The notes: generated by a model not told the origin, from the sequence alone. A stretch of DNA of 64,000 nt from Anthoceros angustus (GCA_010909165.1 VJWM01000117.1:124001-188000); one strand, 5' to 3'; positions 35,990 to 49,100 are shown, counted from the stretch's first letter. Translations and numbers: made by a program.

Positions 35990-37080
35990 GCACCATCTAC
36001 ACGGCACAATATGAATTTATACCGAGTCATCCGGACGGTGGAGCGGGGTACGCATCAAGGTGAGCGAGTCCCGAGCTCTTTACACGAAGAAGAGGCGGAG
36101 GTCATTATGCCGCGCATGTCACATGCGGAAAATTTTGAGGTCCTATTGGTGGCCTACAATGTACAAGGATGCCAGGAGTTCGTGAAGCGGACGCCAAAGG
36201 GTCGGCAAGCCAACAAAGAACAACCCAATGGCCCCTTGTCCCCATACTTGCACCGCACCATTCGAGAAATGGGGAATCGATTTTGTCGGTCCTATCCACC
36301 CAAAACCAAGGCTCGCCAAAACCAATACATCCCGTGGCCAGACATCAGACGCGGATGGTAGAAGCAGCACCGCCGTAGATTCGCGCACGTCGCGCGATTC
36401 TGCTCGAGCAAATCATCACCGATATGGCTGCCACTGGAGCTGGTCGGATGAGGAACACATTTCACAATCGTAATCTCCAACATGACCAACCACTTCAACG
36501 CCGCACGTGAAGTCCACGCCTTATAACCCAAAAGCCAATGGGTACGGAAAAGGCAAATGGCTTGTTGTGCAAGATCCTAACCAAACTCACCGCTATGCGT
36601 ATGATCGATATGAACCGCATTCAAGACTGGGCGTCGGACATGGAAAGTGACAACGCAGAAACCCGTATTATCTTACTTACGGCATTCATCATGCCAATAG
36701 AATTCAAGTTCCCACCGAGAATACAGAACCAAGTCGAATGCCGGTGGAAAAGTCATTGGAAAGGTTGGTGGGTTTCAGACACACGGAGGACAGAGAACAA
36801 GCCTCCAAGTTATGCGGGATGTCCAAAGAAAGGAGGAAGGAGTGGCACGACAAGAGATTGAAGCGCCAAGAATACGTTGTTCCCGGGATCCGCTTTACTA
36901 TATGATAACCGATACATGCATTTTCCGTAAATTACATCTCGATGGATGGGGCCCTTCGTAGTTTCGTTTTCGACAACGGATCAATTCAACTCCAAGATTT
37001 TAGTGGCTCACCCTTGCCAACGCCAACGGTTGGCGGGTCAAGAAATATTACCAATAAGTTGGCGAGGACGCCAACAAATG
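35990..37080 (+). pseudogene. Ty3/gypsy integrase, decayed
   Basis: A zinc-binding-like segment (about 36105-36190) precedes 'APFEKWGIDFVGPI' (about 36253-36292), which is the standard start of the integrase core with its first catalytic Asp. Then follow the second-Asp region (about 36430, 'SDEEHIS'), 'NPKANGYGKGKW' (about 36527-36560; the catalytic Glu of the 'VER/VEK' position appears lost), 'PYYLTYGIHH' (about 36665-36695) and a C-terminal part with 'LVGFRHTEDREQASKLCG'. A terminal GPY-like 'DGWGPFVV' element precedes the polypurine tract. Many frameshifts are present. Confidence 0.82.
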
Positions 37081-37091
37081 AGAAGGGAGTA

Positions 37092-40000
37092 TGTGGAAGA
37101 CCACATGTGCACTAACCCCTCCAAGTGTCGAAACGATTTTTTTGTTTTGTGTTAGAATAGCAGAGTGCTTTGAGAATCGTCTGAGTCGTCTTTTATACGG
37201 AATGGTCCTTGGCCCTTGGAGATAATAATAATTTTTCGACCCTTAGGTTTGACCCGAGGGGTGTAGAAATAGAGTCCTTGGGTATTGGGAATTTTAGAAT
37301 AAAAGGTGTCTATATATGCTAGGGATGCTCACAATATGCCAGGTGAGTAGTCAAGTGGGTGGTGGCTAGTTCCACCACGGTGGAGAAACGGACGCATGCA
37401 CTGTGGGAATTTACAACCCTAGTGGCGGAGGACTACTACCAGGGAGCGCAATCGGGAGAAGGGCACACCCAAGACCGAGGTCGCGACTTTCCGTGAGGAG
37501 GGGCGGAGGAGCAGAAGAGGGGCGCGCATAACGACGCCAGCCAAATCCGCTCACTGCAGGAGGAAGGCGCGACGACGGGGCGGGCGGAGAGAGAAATCGG
37601 GCGCAAGTTCGCGAGGAGGCGTGGAAGGAGCGCGCGAGGGCGGCTCGATTTTTTTTTCTCTTGACCGTGATCTGCAGGTAGTCGAGGTTTTGTTTTGGGA
37701 AACAACGAGAAGGAGATGGCGCCCGAGCGTCAAATCCACTCACGCAGGGCCCAACATGGACCATCGGAAAGTGAGAGCCGTGCGTGAGCTCAAGTTCATG
37801 GAGAAGAAATGGTGCTACGATACCTGCATTGGTGCAAGAGTGCGCCGCAATTAAGGACCAAGTCGCAAGAGGGTGACGCGAGGAAAAGGCCGCAGAATCG
37901 GGATTTGGCCTCTTCGAGCGTATGGGCGAGAAGCATCAAGGATGGGAGCTTGGTGATTGACCCCAAATAAAGAAGACCTTGAGAGCTGCAGCGGCCGCGC
38001 TCATGAAGCCTGGGGAAGTGAGAGTGAACAATGGCTGGGTGACTCGCCAACTCGTGTCTGCGCACTGGTGGGATTGGCCAAATGGATTTTGTGTTTCCTA
38101 CAGAACCGGAAGGATCATATGGCGGATCACTTCTTGGTTTTTCTTCACGAGGTGGTCAAGGGTACACAAATTGATTGGGGAAGGATGATTTTCGAAAGAG
38201 CCTGAGGAGAAGGCGAATTTACTCTTCCCTCGGCCCTCCTTGATTTCGCCTTTTCCGATTCATGTATTTGCATTCGGTGTTTAACGGAGTTGAAGTCGGT
38301 CCGCCCGCATGGTTGGAAGCCGGAACTCAAGGTAGAAGAGGAGGAATTGAAGGAGGATTCGCAAGGATTCCAGCTTGGGAGCCTCGGAAGGTTCTAAGAG
38401 GGTGGGAAGTTTCCAAGGGTAAGAAGCGAAGGCGAACGGCCGAACGGGATCGGAAAAGGGGAGGACACAGCAGAGGAGGAACCCAGCCACACCTGTGGTC
38501 ACCAGTCAAGAGCAGGAACGCGGTAAAGGAGGAGAAAATAAAAGGGAAATGGCAAGTTGCTCCCTCCAGTGGATGAACGCCGCTAGGGAGAATGAAGCGG
38601 GGAAGAGGCAAGGACCAACCCCTAGGAGAGGAGGGGTTAACTTCAGCCGAGACCGCAACGAGCTCCGGACATTTTTGGCGACATTTCACCGAACCGTCCT
38701 ACCGAGGTGGGGATAGGAGACACCGTGACAGAATTGTTGTGGAGGCGGATGGGCAAGGGACAGCCCAATTTGGGGATTTGCAGGTTTGACTTCGCCATGG
38801 CACGACAAGAGATTGAAGCGAAGAATACGTTGTTCCGGGATCCGCTTTACTATATGATAACCGATACATGCATTTTCCGTAAATTACATCTCGATGGATG
38901 GGGCCCTTGAGTTTAAGTTTTCGACAACGGATCAATTCAACTCAAGATTTTAGTGGCTCACCCTTGCCAACGCCAACGGCGGGTCAAGAAATATTATTAA
39001 TAAGTTGGCGAGGACGCCAACAAATGAGAAGGGAGTATGTGGAAGACCACATGTGCACTAACCCCGCCTCAAGTGTCAGTGAACGATTTTTTTGTTTTGG
39101 ATGTGTTAGAATAGCAGTGCTTTGAGAATCGTCTGAGTCGTCTTTTATACGGAATGGTCCTTGGCCCTTGGAGATAATAATAATTTTTCGACCCTTAGGT
39201 TTGACCCCAGGGGTAGAAATAGAGTCCTTGGGTATTGGGAATTTTAGAATAAAAGGTGTCTATATATGCTAGGGATGCTCACAATGCCACTGAGTAGTCA
39301 AGTGGGTGGTGGCTAGTTCCACCACGGTGGCCGAGAAACGGACGCATGCACTGTGGGAATTTACAACCCTAGTGGCGGAGCGGGACTACCACGGAGCAAT
39401 CGGGAGAAGGGCACACCCAAAGATCATGAGGTCGCGACTTTCCGTGAGGGGCGAGCGGAGCCGCAGAAGAGGGGCGCGGCATAACGACGCCAGCCAAATT
39501 GCCTCATTGCAGGAGGAAGGCGCGACGATCGTGACAGCGCGCGGCGGAGGAGAGAAATCGGGCGCCGCAAGTTCGCGAGGACGTGGAAGGAGCGCGAGGG
39601 CGGCTCGATTTTTTTTCTCTTCCGACTAATGTGGTAGTCGAGGTTTTGTTTTGGGAAACAACGAGAAGGAGATGGCGCCGAGCCGCGCCGAAATCTCACT
39701 CACGCAGGGCCCAACATGGACCATCGGAAAGTGAGAGCCGGCACCGTGCGTGAGCCGGGTCAAGTTCATGGAGAAGAAATGGTGCTACGATGGGTGCAGC
39801 AAGAGTGCGCCCGGCAATTAAGGACCAAGTCGCAAGAGGGTGACGCGAGGAAAAGGCCGCAGAATCGGGATTTGGCCTCTTCGAGCGTATGGGCGAGAAG
39901 CATCAAGGATGGGAGCTTGGTGATTGACCCCGAAGAAGACCTTGAAAGCCGCAGCCGCGCCATGAAGCCTCGGGAAGTGAGAGTGAACAATGGGTGACTC

Positions 40001-43000
40001 GCCAACTCGGTTCTACAGTTGGGATTGGCCAAATGGATTTTGTGTTTCCGTAACCGGAAGTCGGATCATATGGCGGATCACTTGGTTTTTCTTCACGAGG
40101 TGGTCAAGGGTACACAAATTGATTGGGGAGGATGATTTTCGAAAGAGCCTGTGAGGAGAAGGCGAATTTACTCTCTTCCCTCGGCCCTCCTTGATTTCGC
40201 CTTTTCCGATTCATGTATGATTCCGGTGTTTAACGGAGTTGAAGTCGGTCCGCCCGCATGGTTGGAAGCCGTGAACTCAAGGTAGAAGAGGAGGAATTGA
40301 AGGAGGATTCGCAAGGATTCCAAAGAAGCTTGGGTGCGCTCGAAGGTTAAGAGGGTGGGAAGTTTCCAAGGGTAAGAAGGGCGCACAACGAACGGGGTCA
40401 AAAAAGGGGAGGACAGAGCAGAGGAGGAACCCACACACACCTGTGGTCACCAGTCAAGACATAGAACGCGGGTAAAGGAGGAGAAAGTAAAGGGAAATGG
40501 CAAGTTGCTCCCTCCGTGGGGATGAATCGCCGCTAGGGAGAATGAAGCGGGGAAGAGGCAAGGCACCAACCCCTAGGAGAGGAGGGGTTAACTTCACGCG
40601 AGACCGCAACGAGCTCCGGACATTTTTGGCGACATTTCACCGAACCGTCCTACCGAGGTGGGGATAGGAGACACCGTGACAGAATTGTTGTGGAGGCGGA
40701 TGGGCAAGGGACAGCCCAATTTGGGGATTTGCAGGTTTGACTTCGCCATGGCACGACGCAGCGGATCTCCTCGATCAAGCCCATGGCTCTCACTGGCCGA
40801 GTGTGCAAGGCCAACAGGAGAAGTTGCTCAAGGAGAAGTTGGAAAGCCCGAAGGCGAGAGCAAGGCCGAGGAGCGCAGACGGAGTGCGCTCGGAAGGTTC
40901 GGAAGAGGGTGGGGTTTCCAAGGGTAAGAAGCGAAGGCGCAACGGTCGAGCGATCGGCGAAAAGGGAGGGCAGCCAGCAGAGGAGGAACCCACACACCTG
41001 TGGTCACCAGTCGAAGGCAGCGAGGCAGCGGGTAAAGGAGGAAAATAAAGGGAAATGGCAAGTTGCTCCCTCCCAGTGGGATGAATCGCCGCTAGGGAGA
41101 ATGAAGCGGGGAAGAGGCAAGACCAACCCCTAGAGAGGAGGGGTTAACTTCAGCCGAGACCGCAACGAGCTCCGGACATTTTTGGCGACATTTCACCGAA
41201 CCTGAGGTGGGGATAGGAGACACCGCCTAGAATTGTTGTGGAGGCGGATGGGCAAGGGACAGCCCAATTTGGGGATTTGAGGTTTGACTTCGCCATGGCA
41301 CGACGCAGCGGATCTCCTCGATCAAGCGCCCATGGCTCTCACTTGGCGAGTGTGCAAGGCCAAGGAGAAGTTGCTCAAGGAGAAGTTGGAAAGCCCGAAG
41401 GCGAGAGCAAGGCCGAGGAGCGCAGACGGAGCTGGCGGCCTTATGCAAGGCAGGGAGCGGATACATGTCCACTCGCAGAGCTTTAGTAAATCAGTCAAGG
41501 CGATGCTACAATTGAAGAGCTTCAAGATGAGGTCTCGCGAGTCCAGAGTGTGTGGCGGCGCCTTGGAGAAATTCAAGAAGTCGGAGAGGTACAAGCGGAA
41601 AGAGACGGCTAGGGCCGAGTCAAGAGAGAGGTGGCCAAACCAAGAAAGGCCGAGCAATGCCCACCGCAGAGCCAAGCAACCACCGTGGGAACCACCACGG
41701 TGGCTAAACCAGCCACCGCCGTGGAACGGGAACCGAGGTGGGGAAGTCACCGCGGGAGTGTCGCAGATGGAGGATGATCTCCGGAGAATCAACAGCACCG
41801 CCTGTGATTGTCCACGGAGGAGAGGGTAAGGACCGATCGAAGGGCATTGTGCTACGGGCCCGGATGAGGATGCTCATGTCCTCACCGCATGGTGAGCGTG
41901 CTCACTCTAAACGTGTATGTGGTTGTTGGGAGGGGGGCGTAAACCATCGGTCAGACATCTTGACCGCCACAGCGCTACTGGTTCCTTCGAGTAGGAGCGG
42001 GCGCCTATCCTCCGCAAGTGGTGCCGGAAGAGATGAGCGAGGCGCAGCCGAGCATGGAGGGAGGAGCACACGTATGGTTGTCCAAATGAGGAGGAGCGGG
42101 ACAATGGACATAGAGGTCACAGCGCAAGAACGCCCGCGGAAGGCGCGAGGGAAACTCAAAGTGAGAGTGAGGTGGAGGTTGTGGGGAAAATCGCTCGGAT
42201 CGAGGCGAGGCCAAGAGCGAGAGGGGTCCCCATGGGCCGAGGCGAGGCAAAGAATCGCGAGGCAGCGCTGATTTTAGGGGAGAATGAAGCGGGGAAGAGG
42301 GCATCAACCCCTAGGAGAGGAGGGGTTAACTTCAAGAGCAACGGAGCTCCGGACATTTTTGGCGACATTTCACCGAACCGTCCTACCGAGGTGGGGATAG
42401 GAGACACCGTGACACGAATTGTTGTGGAGGCGGATGGGCAAAGGGACAGCCCAATTTGGGATTTGGTGGTTTGACTTGGCCATGGCACGCAGCGGATCTC
42501 CTCGATCAAGCCCATGGCTCTCACTGGCCGAGTGTGCAAGGCCAACAGGAGAAGTTGCTCAAGGAGAAGTTGGAAAGCCCGAAGGCGAGCAAGGCGGCCG
42601 AGGAGCGCAGACGGAGTGCGGCCTTATGCAAGGCACAGGAGCGCTTAAGGGACATGTCCACTCGCAGAGCTTTAGTAAATCAGTCAAGGGGCGATGCTAC
42701 AATTGAAGAGCTTCAAGATGAGGTCTCGCGAGTCCGTGGAGCAGGTGGAAGCGATGGCGCCTTGGAGAAATTCAAGAAGTCATGAGAGGTACAAGCGGAA
42801 AGAGACGGGCCGTAGTCAAGAGAGAGGTGGCCAAACCAAGAAAGGCCGAGCCCACCGCAGAGCCAAGCAACCACCGGGAAGTAACCACCACGGTGGCTAA
42901 ACCAGCCACCGCCGTGGAACGGGAACCGAGGTGGGGAAGTCACCGAGGAGTGTCGCAGATGGAGGATGATCTCCGGAGAATCAAGCAGCCTGTGGATTGT

Positions 43001-44427
43001 CCACGGAGGAGAGGGTAAGGACCTCAGATCGGGCGACAGTTACGGCCCGGATGAGGATGCCTGCTTCATGGTGAGCGTGCTCACTCTAAACGTGTATGTG
43101 GTTGTTGGGACAGGGGGCGTAAACCACCGGGTCAGACATCTTGACCGCCAGCGCTAAGGGTTCCTTCGAGTAGGAGCGGGCGCCTATCCTCCGCAAGTGG
43201 TGCCGGAAGAGATGAGCGAGGCGCAGCCGAGCATGGAGGGAGGAGCACACGTATGGTTGTCCAAATGAGGAGGAGCGGGACAATGGACATAGAGGTCACA
43301 GCGCAAGAACGCCCGCGGAAGGCGCGAGGGAAACTCAAAGTGAGAGTGAGGTGGAGGTTGTGGGGAAAATCGCTCGGATCGAGGCGAGGCCAAGAGCGAG
43401 AGGGGTCCCCATGGGCCGAGGCGAGGCAAAGAATCGCGAGGCAGCGCTGATTTTAGGGGAGTCGCGATAGCCTAGGACCGGGTTTCCTTTTCGAGGGATA
43501 GGGAGTTCCATCACCAGAGTCATGTTGCTTAGATTGGTAAGGCGCCGTGGTAGGAGCTACAATTTTAGACACTAAAGAGAAGTGAGTGTGTTGGACCAGA
43601 TGTATAAGAGACCCTTTGGGTGTCTCTCAAAGACGATTTCGTGTGAACTTCCGTATCGAACCTTCGTGGGGTTGATTGGAGACGTCGTCAAGATCAAACG
43701 GAGGCACCGCCTTCGTCACAAGAAGGCCGGAAGATCTCGGATGGTCGAGAGCGGAGTGGCCAAGCTCCACTGTGGGGAAGGCGCACGAAAAGAGGTAGGA
43801 ATTGCCGCGAAGGCCGAGGCGGAATCCGGGAAGGCGAATCGCCCAAGCACCGACCGGGTTTTCTTCCGATCCTCTTTCCAACCGCCGCCACTGTGTGTTC
43901 ATTCCATGAGAGGGGTCCGTGTGGCCCAAGGAGGGGTCTGTGGCCCAAGGAGGTCTGTGTGGCCCAAGGAGGTCTGTGTGGCCCGTGAGACGAGGGAGAG
44001 TTCATTGGAAGGGAAAGGTTCTAAAGGGTAGATGAGTGCTACTGGGAGGGATTGTGAGAGTGTGTGAGGGAAAATCGAAATGCGAGGGAGGAGGAAGCGT
44101 GGTGGAATCGCAAATTCCAAGTGAGGCGTATATAGGTGTCCGATGCCCATAGCCCCTAGGTCCGTAAGGGTGATTTAATAGACTCGCGAAGGCGGCGCAT
44201 TGCAGGGGACCCGCCACGTGGCGAACCGCCACCGGTGGCCGAGTCTACCACGGTGGGTTTGGGCAGGTAGGAGAAGGTGGGGTAGTGAGCGACGGTAGGT
44301 CTAGAATCCATAGATTTAGCACACCTTGACACAACACCATTCCCTTGGGATCGAATCCTAGGACTATAACGACATAGAGGGTAAATGTGGCCTCTTTGCG
44401 TCTTCGGATGCAAAAACCCATTCCACA
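37092..44427 (+). repeat. 3' LTR region, expanded to about 7.3 kb by internal duplications
   Basis: This begins and ends exactly like the 5' LTR but is about 2.8 kb longer. LTR sequence runs 37092-38805, then returns to integrase 3' sequence (38806-39037), restarts as LTR at 39038 and continues to about 40885. There it jumps back to the counterpart of about 27950, continues to about 42275, jumps back to the counterpart of about 28365, and then runs to the end. The polypurine tract is therefore present twice (37081 and 39027). The jump points share 8-9 bp words (TGGCACGAC, GGAGTGCG, TAGGGGAG). Confidence 0.85.
38806..39037 (+). pseudogene. Second copy of the integrase 3' end and polypurine tract
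   Basis: The sequence 'agattgaagcg...aagaatacgttgttcc' through 'aatgagaagggagta' repeats 36857-37091 with a few small deletions. It is followed directly by LTR start TGTGGAAGACC at 39038. The left junction lies at the shared word TGGCACGAC, found both in the LTR (28580) and in integrase (36843). The segment therefore marks the seam of a tandem LTR-integrase-LTR duplication. Confidence 0.82.
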
Positions 44428-46140
44428 AAGGCTCATAAGGATCTTGTTTGGTATCATTCTGTTTCCTCCTCCTTACTAATTGGCTTGCAAACTGATTTCC
44501 AGCGTTCCATGATTCTGCAGTTTGGGAATGGGAATGTCATATCCATGGATGCCACGTTCGGGACCAACAAATACAAGTTTCACCTCTACACACTTTTGGT
44601 GTTTGATAGTTACTGTAACGGAGTGCCTGTTGCTTGAATTGTTACAGATAGTGGGACGGCAGTAGATATTCAGTCTTGGTTGCAAGCTTTCAAGGACTAT
44701 ATTGGTAGGCACTGCCCGGATTGGCAACCAAGTGCCTTTCTGATACACAATGCACCTGCAGAAATTGCAGCCATTCACAATGTATGGGGCGTGACAATTC
44801 CAGTGTTGTTATGCTTGTAGCAAGATAGAAAGTGCTGGTTACGACATTTGTTGTTCAAGGTCCGGAACTAGGAATTTCAGGTTGCAATCTTCCAGCACCT
44901 TGGTCACATTATGTACCTATCTCGGCGGTGGCAAACTGAAGATGAAGCCCACAAAATGCTACAACAAGTCTATGTAGATTTTGGAGATAGCGCTCCAAGT
45001 TTCATTGAGTATTTCAAGAAATAATGGCACAGTGTGCTTCCCTTATGGTTAAAGGGTATCAGAACTATGAGGCACGCAGGCCAAGATTGTAACTCTGCTA
45101 TCAAAGCCTGGCATGGATTTTTGAAGTCTCTGTTGTGCCATGATTTTGTTAGGCTATGAGAAAGACGGTCAGATTGATTGCTCCACACTCTCGTGAGAAA
45201 CAATGGCAGCAGGCTTCCCTTATGGTTAAAGGGTATCGAACTATGAGGCACGCAGCCAAGATTGTAACTCGCTATCAAAGCCCGGCATGGATTTTGAAGT
45301 CTCTGTGCCATGATTTTGTTAGGCTGAGGAAGATTGGATTGATTGCTCCACACTCTCGTGGAAACAAAAGCAAAATCTAATGGTATAAGCATTTCACAAA
45401 GGAGCATGGATTCAAGTACAATGCAAGGGAAGCAGCAATCGTGGACAATGCAATCTTGCGTTCCCAATCCATTCCCGACTCAGCTGTCACATTACCAACC
45501 ACAATTGATGGACCATCTTTTGTGAGGAGTTGCATTGATCGGAAGTTGATCTATACCATCTTCACTATAAGTGCAGATCGGACTTGTTGTAATTGTTCCA
45601 GAAGCACTCAAGGTCTCTTTTGCAAGCACTAAGCTAAGATATTACACCTCAAAGGGGAACTGGTATCTACACCTGAGCTAGTTACAACTATGGCTAAAAG
45701 AGGATATGTCCATGTCTCTCCGCATTCTATTGGACCAGTACATATGCCTTGTGAACAGGCGGTGCACGAGGAGGCAGACACGCTTATTTTCACAACTCAG
45801 GAAGACACTGAATCATTGCCAATAGCGCTACCATTTGGCAACGTAAAGCCATAAGTGAAGGCCGTTGCTTCATACCAGAGCTTGGAAAATATATGGAAAG
45901 AAGTGTGGGGAATGGTGCATGCTGATGCTTCCTTGCTCCAACATACTCATGCAACGACTTCTATGTTGCTTCTCCAAGTTAAGCGATTGCGTGCACAAAA
46001 TGTGCCAATGGTGTAGATGTCCACATTTCAAGGCCATTTACTCAAATTGGACAATGGCTTTGGAGATTCTCACGAAGAGGAAAAAACTATTATGGAGATG
46101 ACTACTTGGAAGCGTGCAACCCGCTAGCAGAAGCCAAAGA
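44428..46140 (+). pseudogene. 3' part of MULE/SWIM gene B
   Basis: This continues the frame broken at 26633. It has a DDE core with 'VISMDATFGTNKYKFHLYTL' (first catalytic Asp, about 44538-44600) and 'VFDSYCNGVPVA' followed by a stop in place of Trp. Next come 'FKDYIGRHCPDWQPSAFLIH' (about 44690-44750) and 'HLGHIMYL' (about 44900). A segment at 45026-45170 is duplicated at 45211-45370 (cccttatggttaaagggtat). The SWIM finger 'CCNCSRSTQGLFCKH' (Cys-x-Cys...Cys-x-His) lies at 45587-45632, then a C-terminal tail. Several stops make it a pseudogene. It belongs to the same family as element A but is clearly diverged from it. Confidence 0.78.
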
Positions 46141-49100
46141 TGCTAGAGGTGTTGCACCAAGGTGCTGAAAGTAGTTATCTTGAAGAGAGGGGAGGATGAG
46201 ATTTGTGGCTATTTCATGCCTTACTTGGCTATAATTTTTGTAAGATAGGTCATCGGAAAGCTTGTTTTAAACTCATCATGTTCAGCGAACTTGGATATTG
46301 AGGTTTGTCAGAATTGCCCGATGAACAATTTGTGCTCTCTGAATTTCAAACTCTGAGTACGTGTTCCACATATGTTTACACGGAATGAGCTATAGCTTCA
46401 ATTTGATTGCCCTGTATTACATTTTGGTTGTGTTTAGCATAAGTTCTGAACGAAAATGAGCATCTTTGGTACCAGGCCTCAACCCCGAATGCTCTATGTT
46501 TTTGGCTTTGAAAAATAGCTCATCCTGTCGCCCTTTAGACACGTTTCAATTTAATTACCCTGTACCAAAATTCGGTTATGTCCAGCAGAAGATATGTATG
46601 ACAACGTGCATCTCGTATACCAGGCCTCACTCTCGCGTGCTCTACATCTTTGGGTTCTTTGCCACTCACACGGGATGCGTCCTCGTTCTCATATGTGTGC
46701 ATGATGTGCCGAATGGCTATCCCGTTCTCATGTATGTGCCCATGTGTTCGCAACGGTCACGTATGTTTCCATGTCTTTACATGGTGCACTCACCCGGCTC
46801 CCGGCTCGCGCTCCCGATCGCAAGTCACGGATGAGAGAGAAAGATGGTAGGCCCCACCACATCAAGGCAACCAAGCATTAAACCCCAGGCAATTTTAGTG
46901 GCGAGGATCTTCGAGTGTAAAGATCGGGCATGCACCTCGCTTGTCCAGGATGGGACAAACGGCGATGCCGCCATGGCAGTGAAGAAATGGGTTGAGGCGA
47001 GAAAGACAACTAAAACTAAGCATTCTTTTGGGACCGAGTCCAAATAGAAGAAGAAGAAAAAGAATTCTATTTAAGTTCACTTAGGACGGATTTCTGCCAT
47101 GGGACTTGGTACTTAACAACTTGTACCATGGTGAGACTAAGCTACTTGCACCAAGGGCATCCACTCCCTTTAGGCACCCCATCTAAGTCTGGATCTAAGC
47201 GCGGGATGCTTAACCACAGTTCTTATAAATCTTAAAGGGACCCCATCTATGCAAGATCTAAGCGCACTATGCTTAATCACGACGTTCTTATAAATGTGTG
47301 TCCATTTGGCCTAAGAAGAAGAAGAAGAAGAAGAATTTTATTTGAGTCCACTAAGGACGGATTTCCGTCATGGGACTTGGTACTTGACAACTTGTACCAT
47401 GGTGTGCTTAAGCTACTTGCACCAAGGGCATCCATTCCCTTTAGGCACCCCATCTAAGTACCGATCCAAGCACAAGATGTTTAATAACGACGTTCTCATA
47501 AATGTGTGTCCATTTGGCCTAATCCATACGAGAGTATCAAGAGTATCAGTTCTTTTGAGACCGAGTCCAAATAGGGTCAAGAGTATGAGCGTTCCTTTGA
47601 GACCGAGTCCAAAGAGGGGCAAAATTGAAAATAGCGGTGAAGACATAGGTTGAGAGAAAGACAACTAAAACTAAGTGTTCTTTTGAGACCGAGTCCAAAT
47701 AGGGACAAAATGTGCCAATGGTGCAGTGTCCACATTTCAAGGCCATTTACTCAAATTGGACAATGGCTTTGGAGATTCTCTGAAGAGGAAAAAAACTATT
47801 ATGGAGATGACTACTTGGAAGCGTGCAACCCGCTAGCAGAAGCCAAAGATGCTAGAGGTGTTGCACCAAGGTGCTGAAAGTAGTTATCTTGAAGAGAGGG
47901 GAGGATGAGATTTGTGGCTATTTCATGCCTTACTTGGCTATAATTTTTGTAAGATAGGTCATCGGAAAGCTTGTTTTAAACTCATCATGTTCAGCGAACT
48001 TGGATATTGAGGTTTGTCAGAATTGCCCGATGAACAATTTGTGCTCTCTGAATTTCAAACTCTGAGTACGTGTTCCACATATGTTTACACGGAATGAGCT
48101 ATAGCTTCAATTTGATTGCCACCGATTATTACATTTTGGTTGTGTTTAGCATAAGTTACGAAAATGAGCATCTTTGGTACCAGGCCTCAACCCGAATGCT
48201 CTATGTTTTTGGCTTTGAAAAATAGCTCATCCTGTCGCCCTTTAGACACGTTTCAATTTAATTACCCTGTACCAAAATTCGGTTATGTCCAGCAGAAGAT
48301 ATGTATGACAACGTGCATCTCGTATACCAGGCCTCACTCTCGCGTGCTCTACATCTTTGGGTTCTTTGCCACTCACACGGGATGCGTCCTCGTTCTCATA
48401 TGTGTGCATGATGTGCCGAATGGCTATCCCGTTCTCATGTATGTGCCCATGTGTTACAGCAGACGTATGTTTCCATGTCTTTACATGGTGCACTCACCCG
48501 GCTCCCGGCTCGCGCTCCCGATCGCAAGTCACGGATGAGAGAGAAAGATGGTAGGCCCCACCACATCAAGGCAACCAAGCATTAAACCCCCGACGAATTT
48601 TAGTGAGCGGCCGGATGCCGGGCGAGTGTAAAAAGATCAGGGCATGCACCTCGCTTGTCCAGGATGGGACAAACGGCGATGCTGCCATGGCAGTGAAGAA
48701 ATGGGTTGAGGCGAGAAAGACAACTAAAACTAAGCATTCTTTTGGGACCGAGTCCAAATAGAAGAAGAAGAAAAAGAATTCTATTTAAGTTCACTTAGGA
48801 CGGATTTCTGCCATGGGACTTGGTACTTAACAACTTGTACCATGGTGAGACTAAGCTACTTGCACCAAGGGCATCCACTCCCTTTAGGCACCCCATCTAA
48901 GTACCGATCTAAGCGCAGGATGCTTAACCACGACGTTCTTATAAATCTTAAAGGGACCCCATCTAAGTACCGATCTAAGCGCACTATGCTTAATCACGAC
49001 GTTCTTATAAATGTGTGTCCATTTGGCCTAAGAAGAAGAAGAAGAAGAATTTTATTTGAGTCCACTAAGGACGGATTTCCATGGGACTTGGTACTGACAA

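Larger units (their letters stand above)
26634..44427 (+). mobile_element. Ty3/gypsy LTR retrotransposon with giant LTRs, 5-bp TSD
   Basis: A nearly complete but heavily mutated element. The LTRs start TGTGGAA (26634, 37092) and end TTCCACA (31170, 44427), a perfect 7-bp terminal inverted repeat with canonical TG...CA. It is flanked by the direct repeat AAGGC at 26629-26633 and 44428-44432. The gene order is gag, protease, reverse transcriptase, RNase H, integrase, which defines Ty3/gypsy. A primer-binding-site candidate, TGGCGCTTGGGAATG, starts at 31174. A purine-rich tract (agaagggagta) lies at 37081-37091, directly before the 3' LTR. Frameshifts occur throughout, so it is not autonomous. 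The insertion split a MULE/SWIM coding region. Confidence 0.92.

Noticed and set aside
47313-47336. GAA microsatellite as a functional tract
   Set aside because: Simple slippage repeat, shared through the tandem duplication; no evidence of function.
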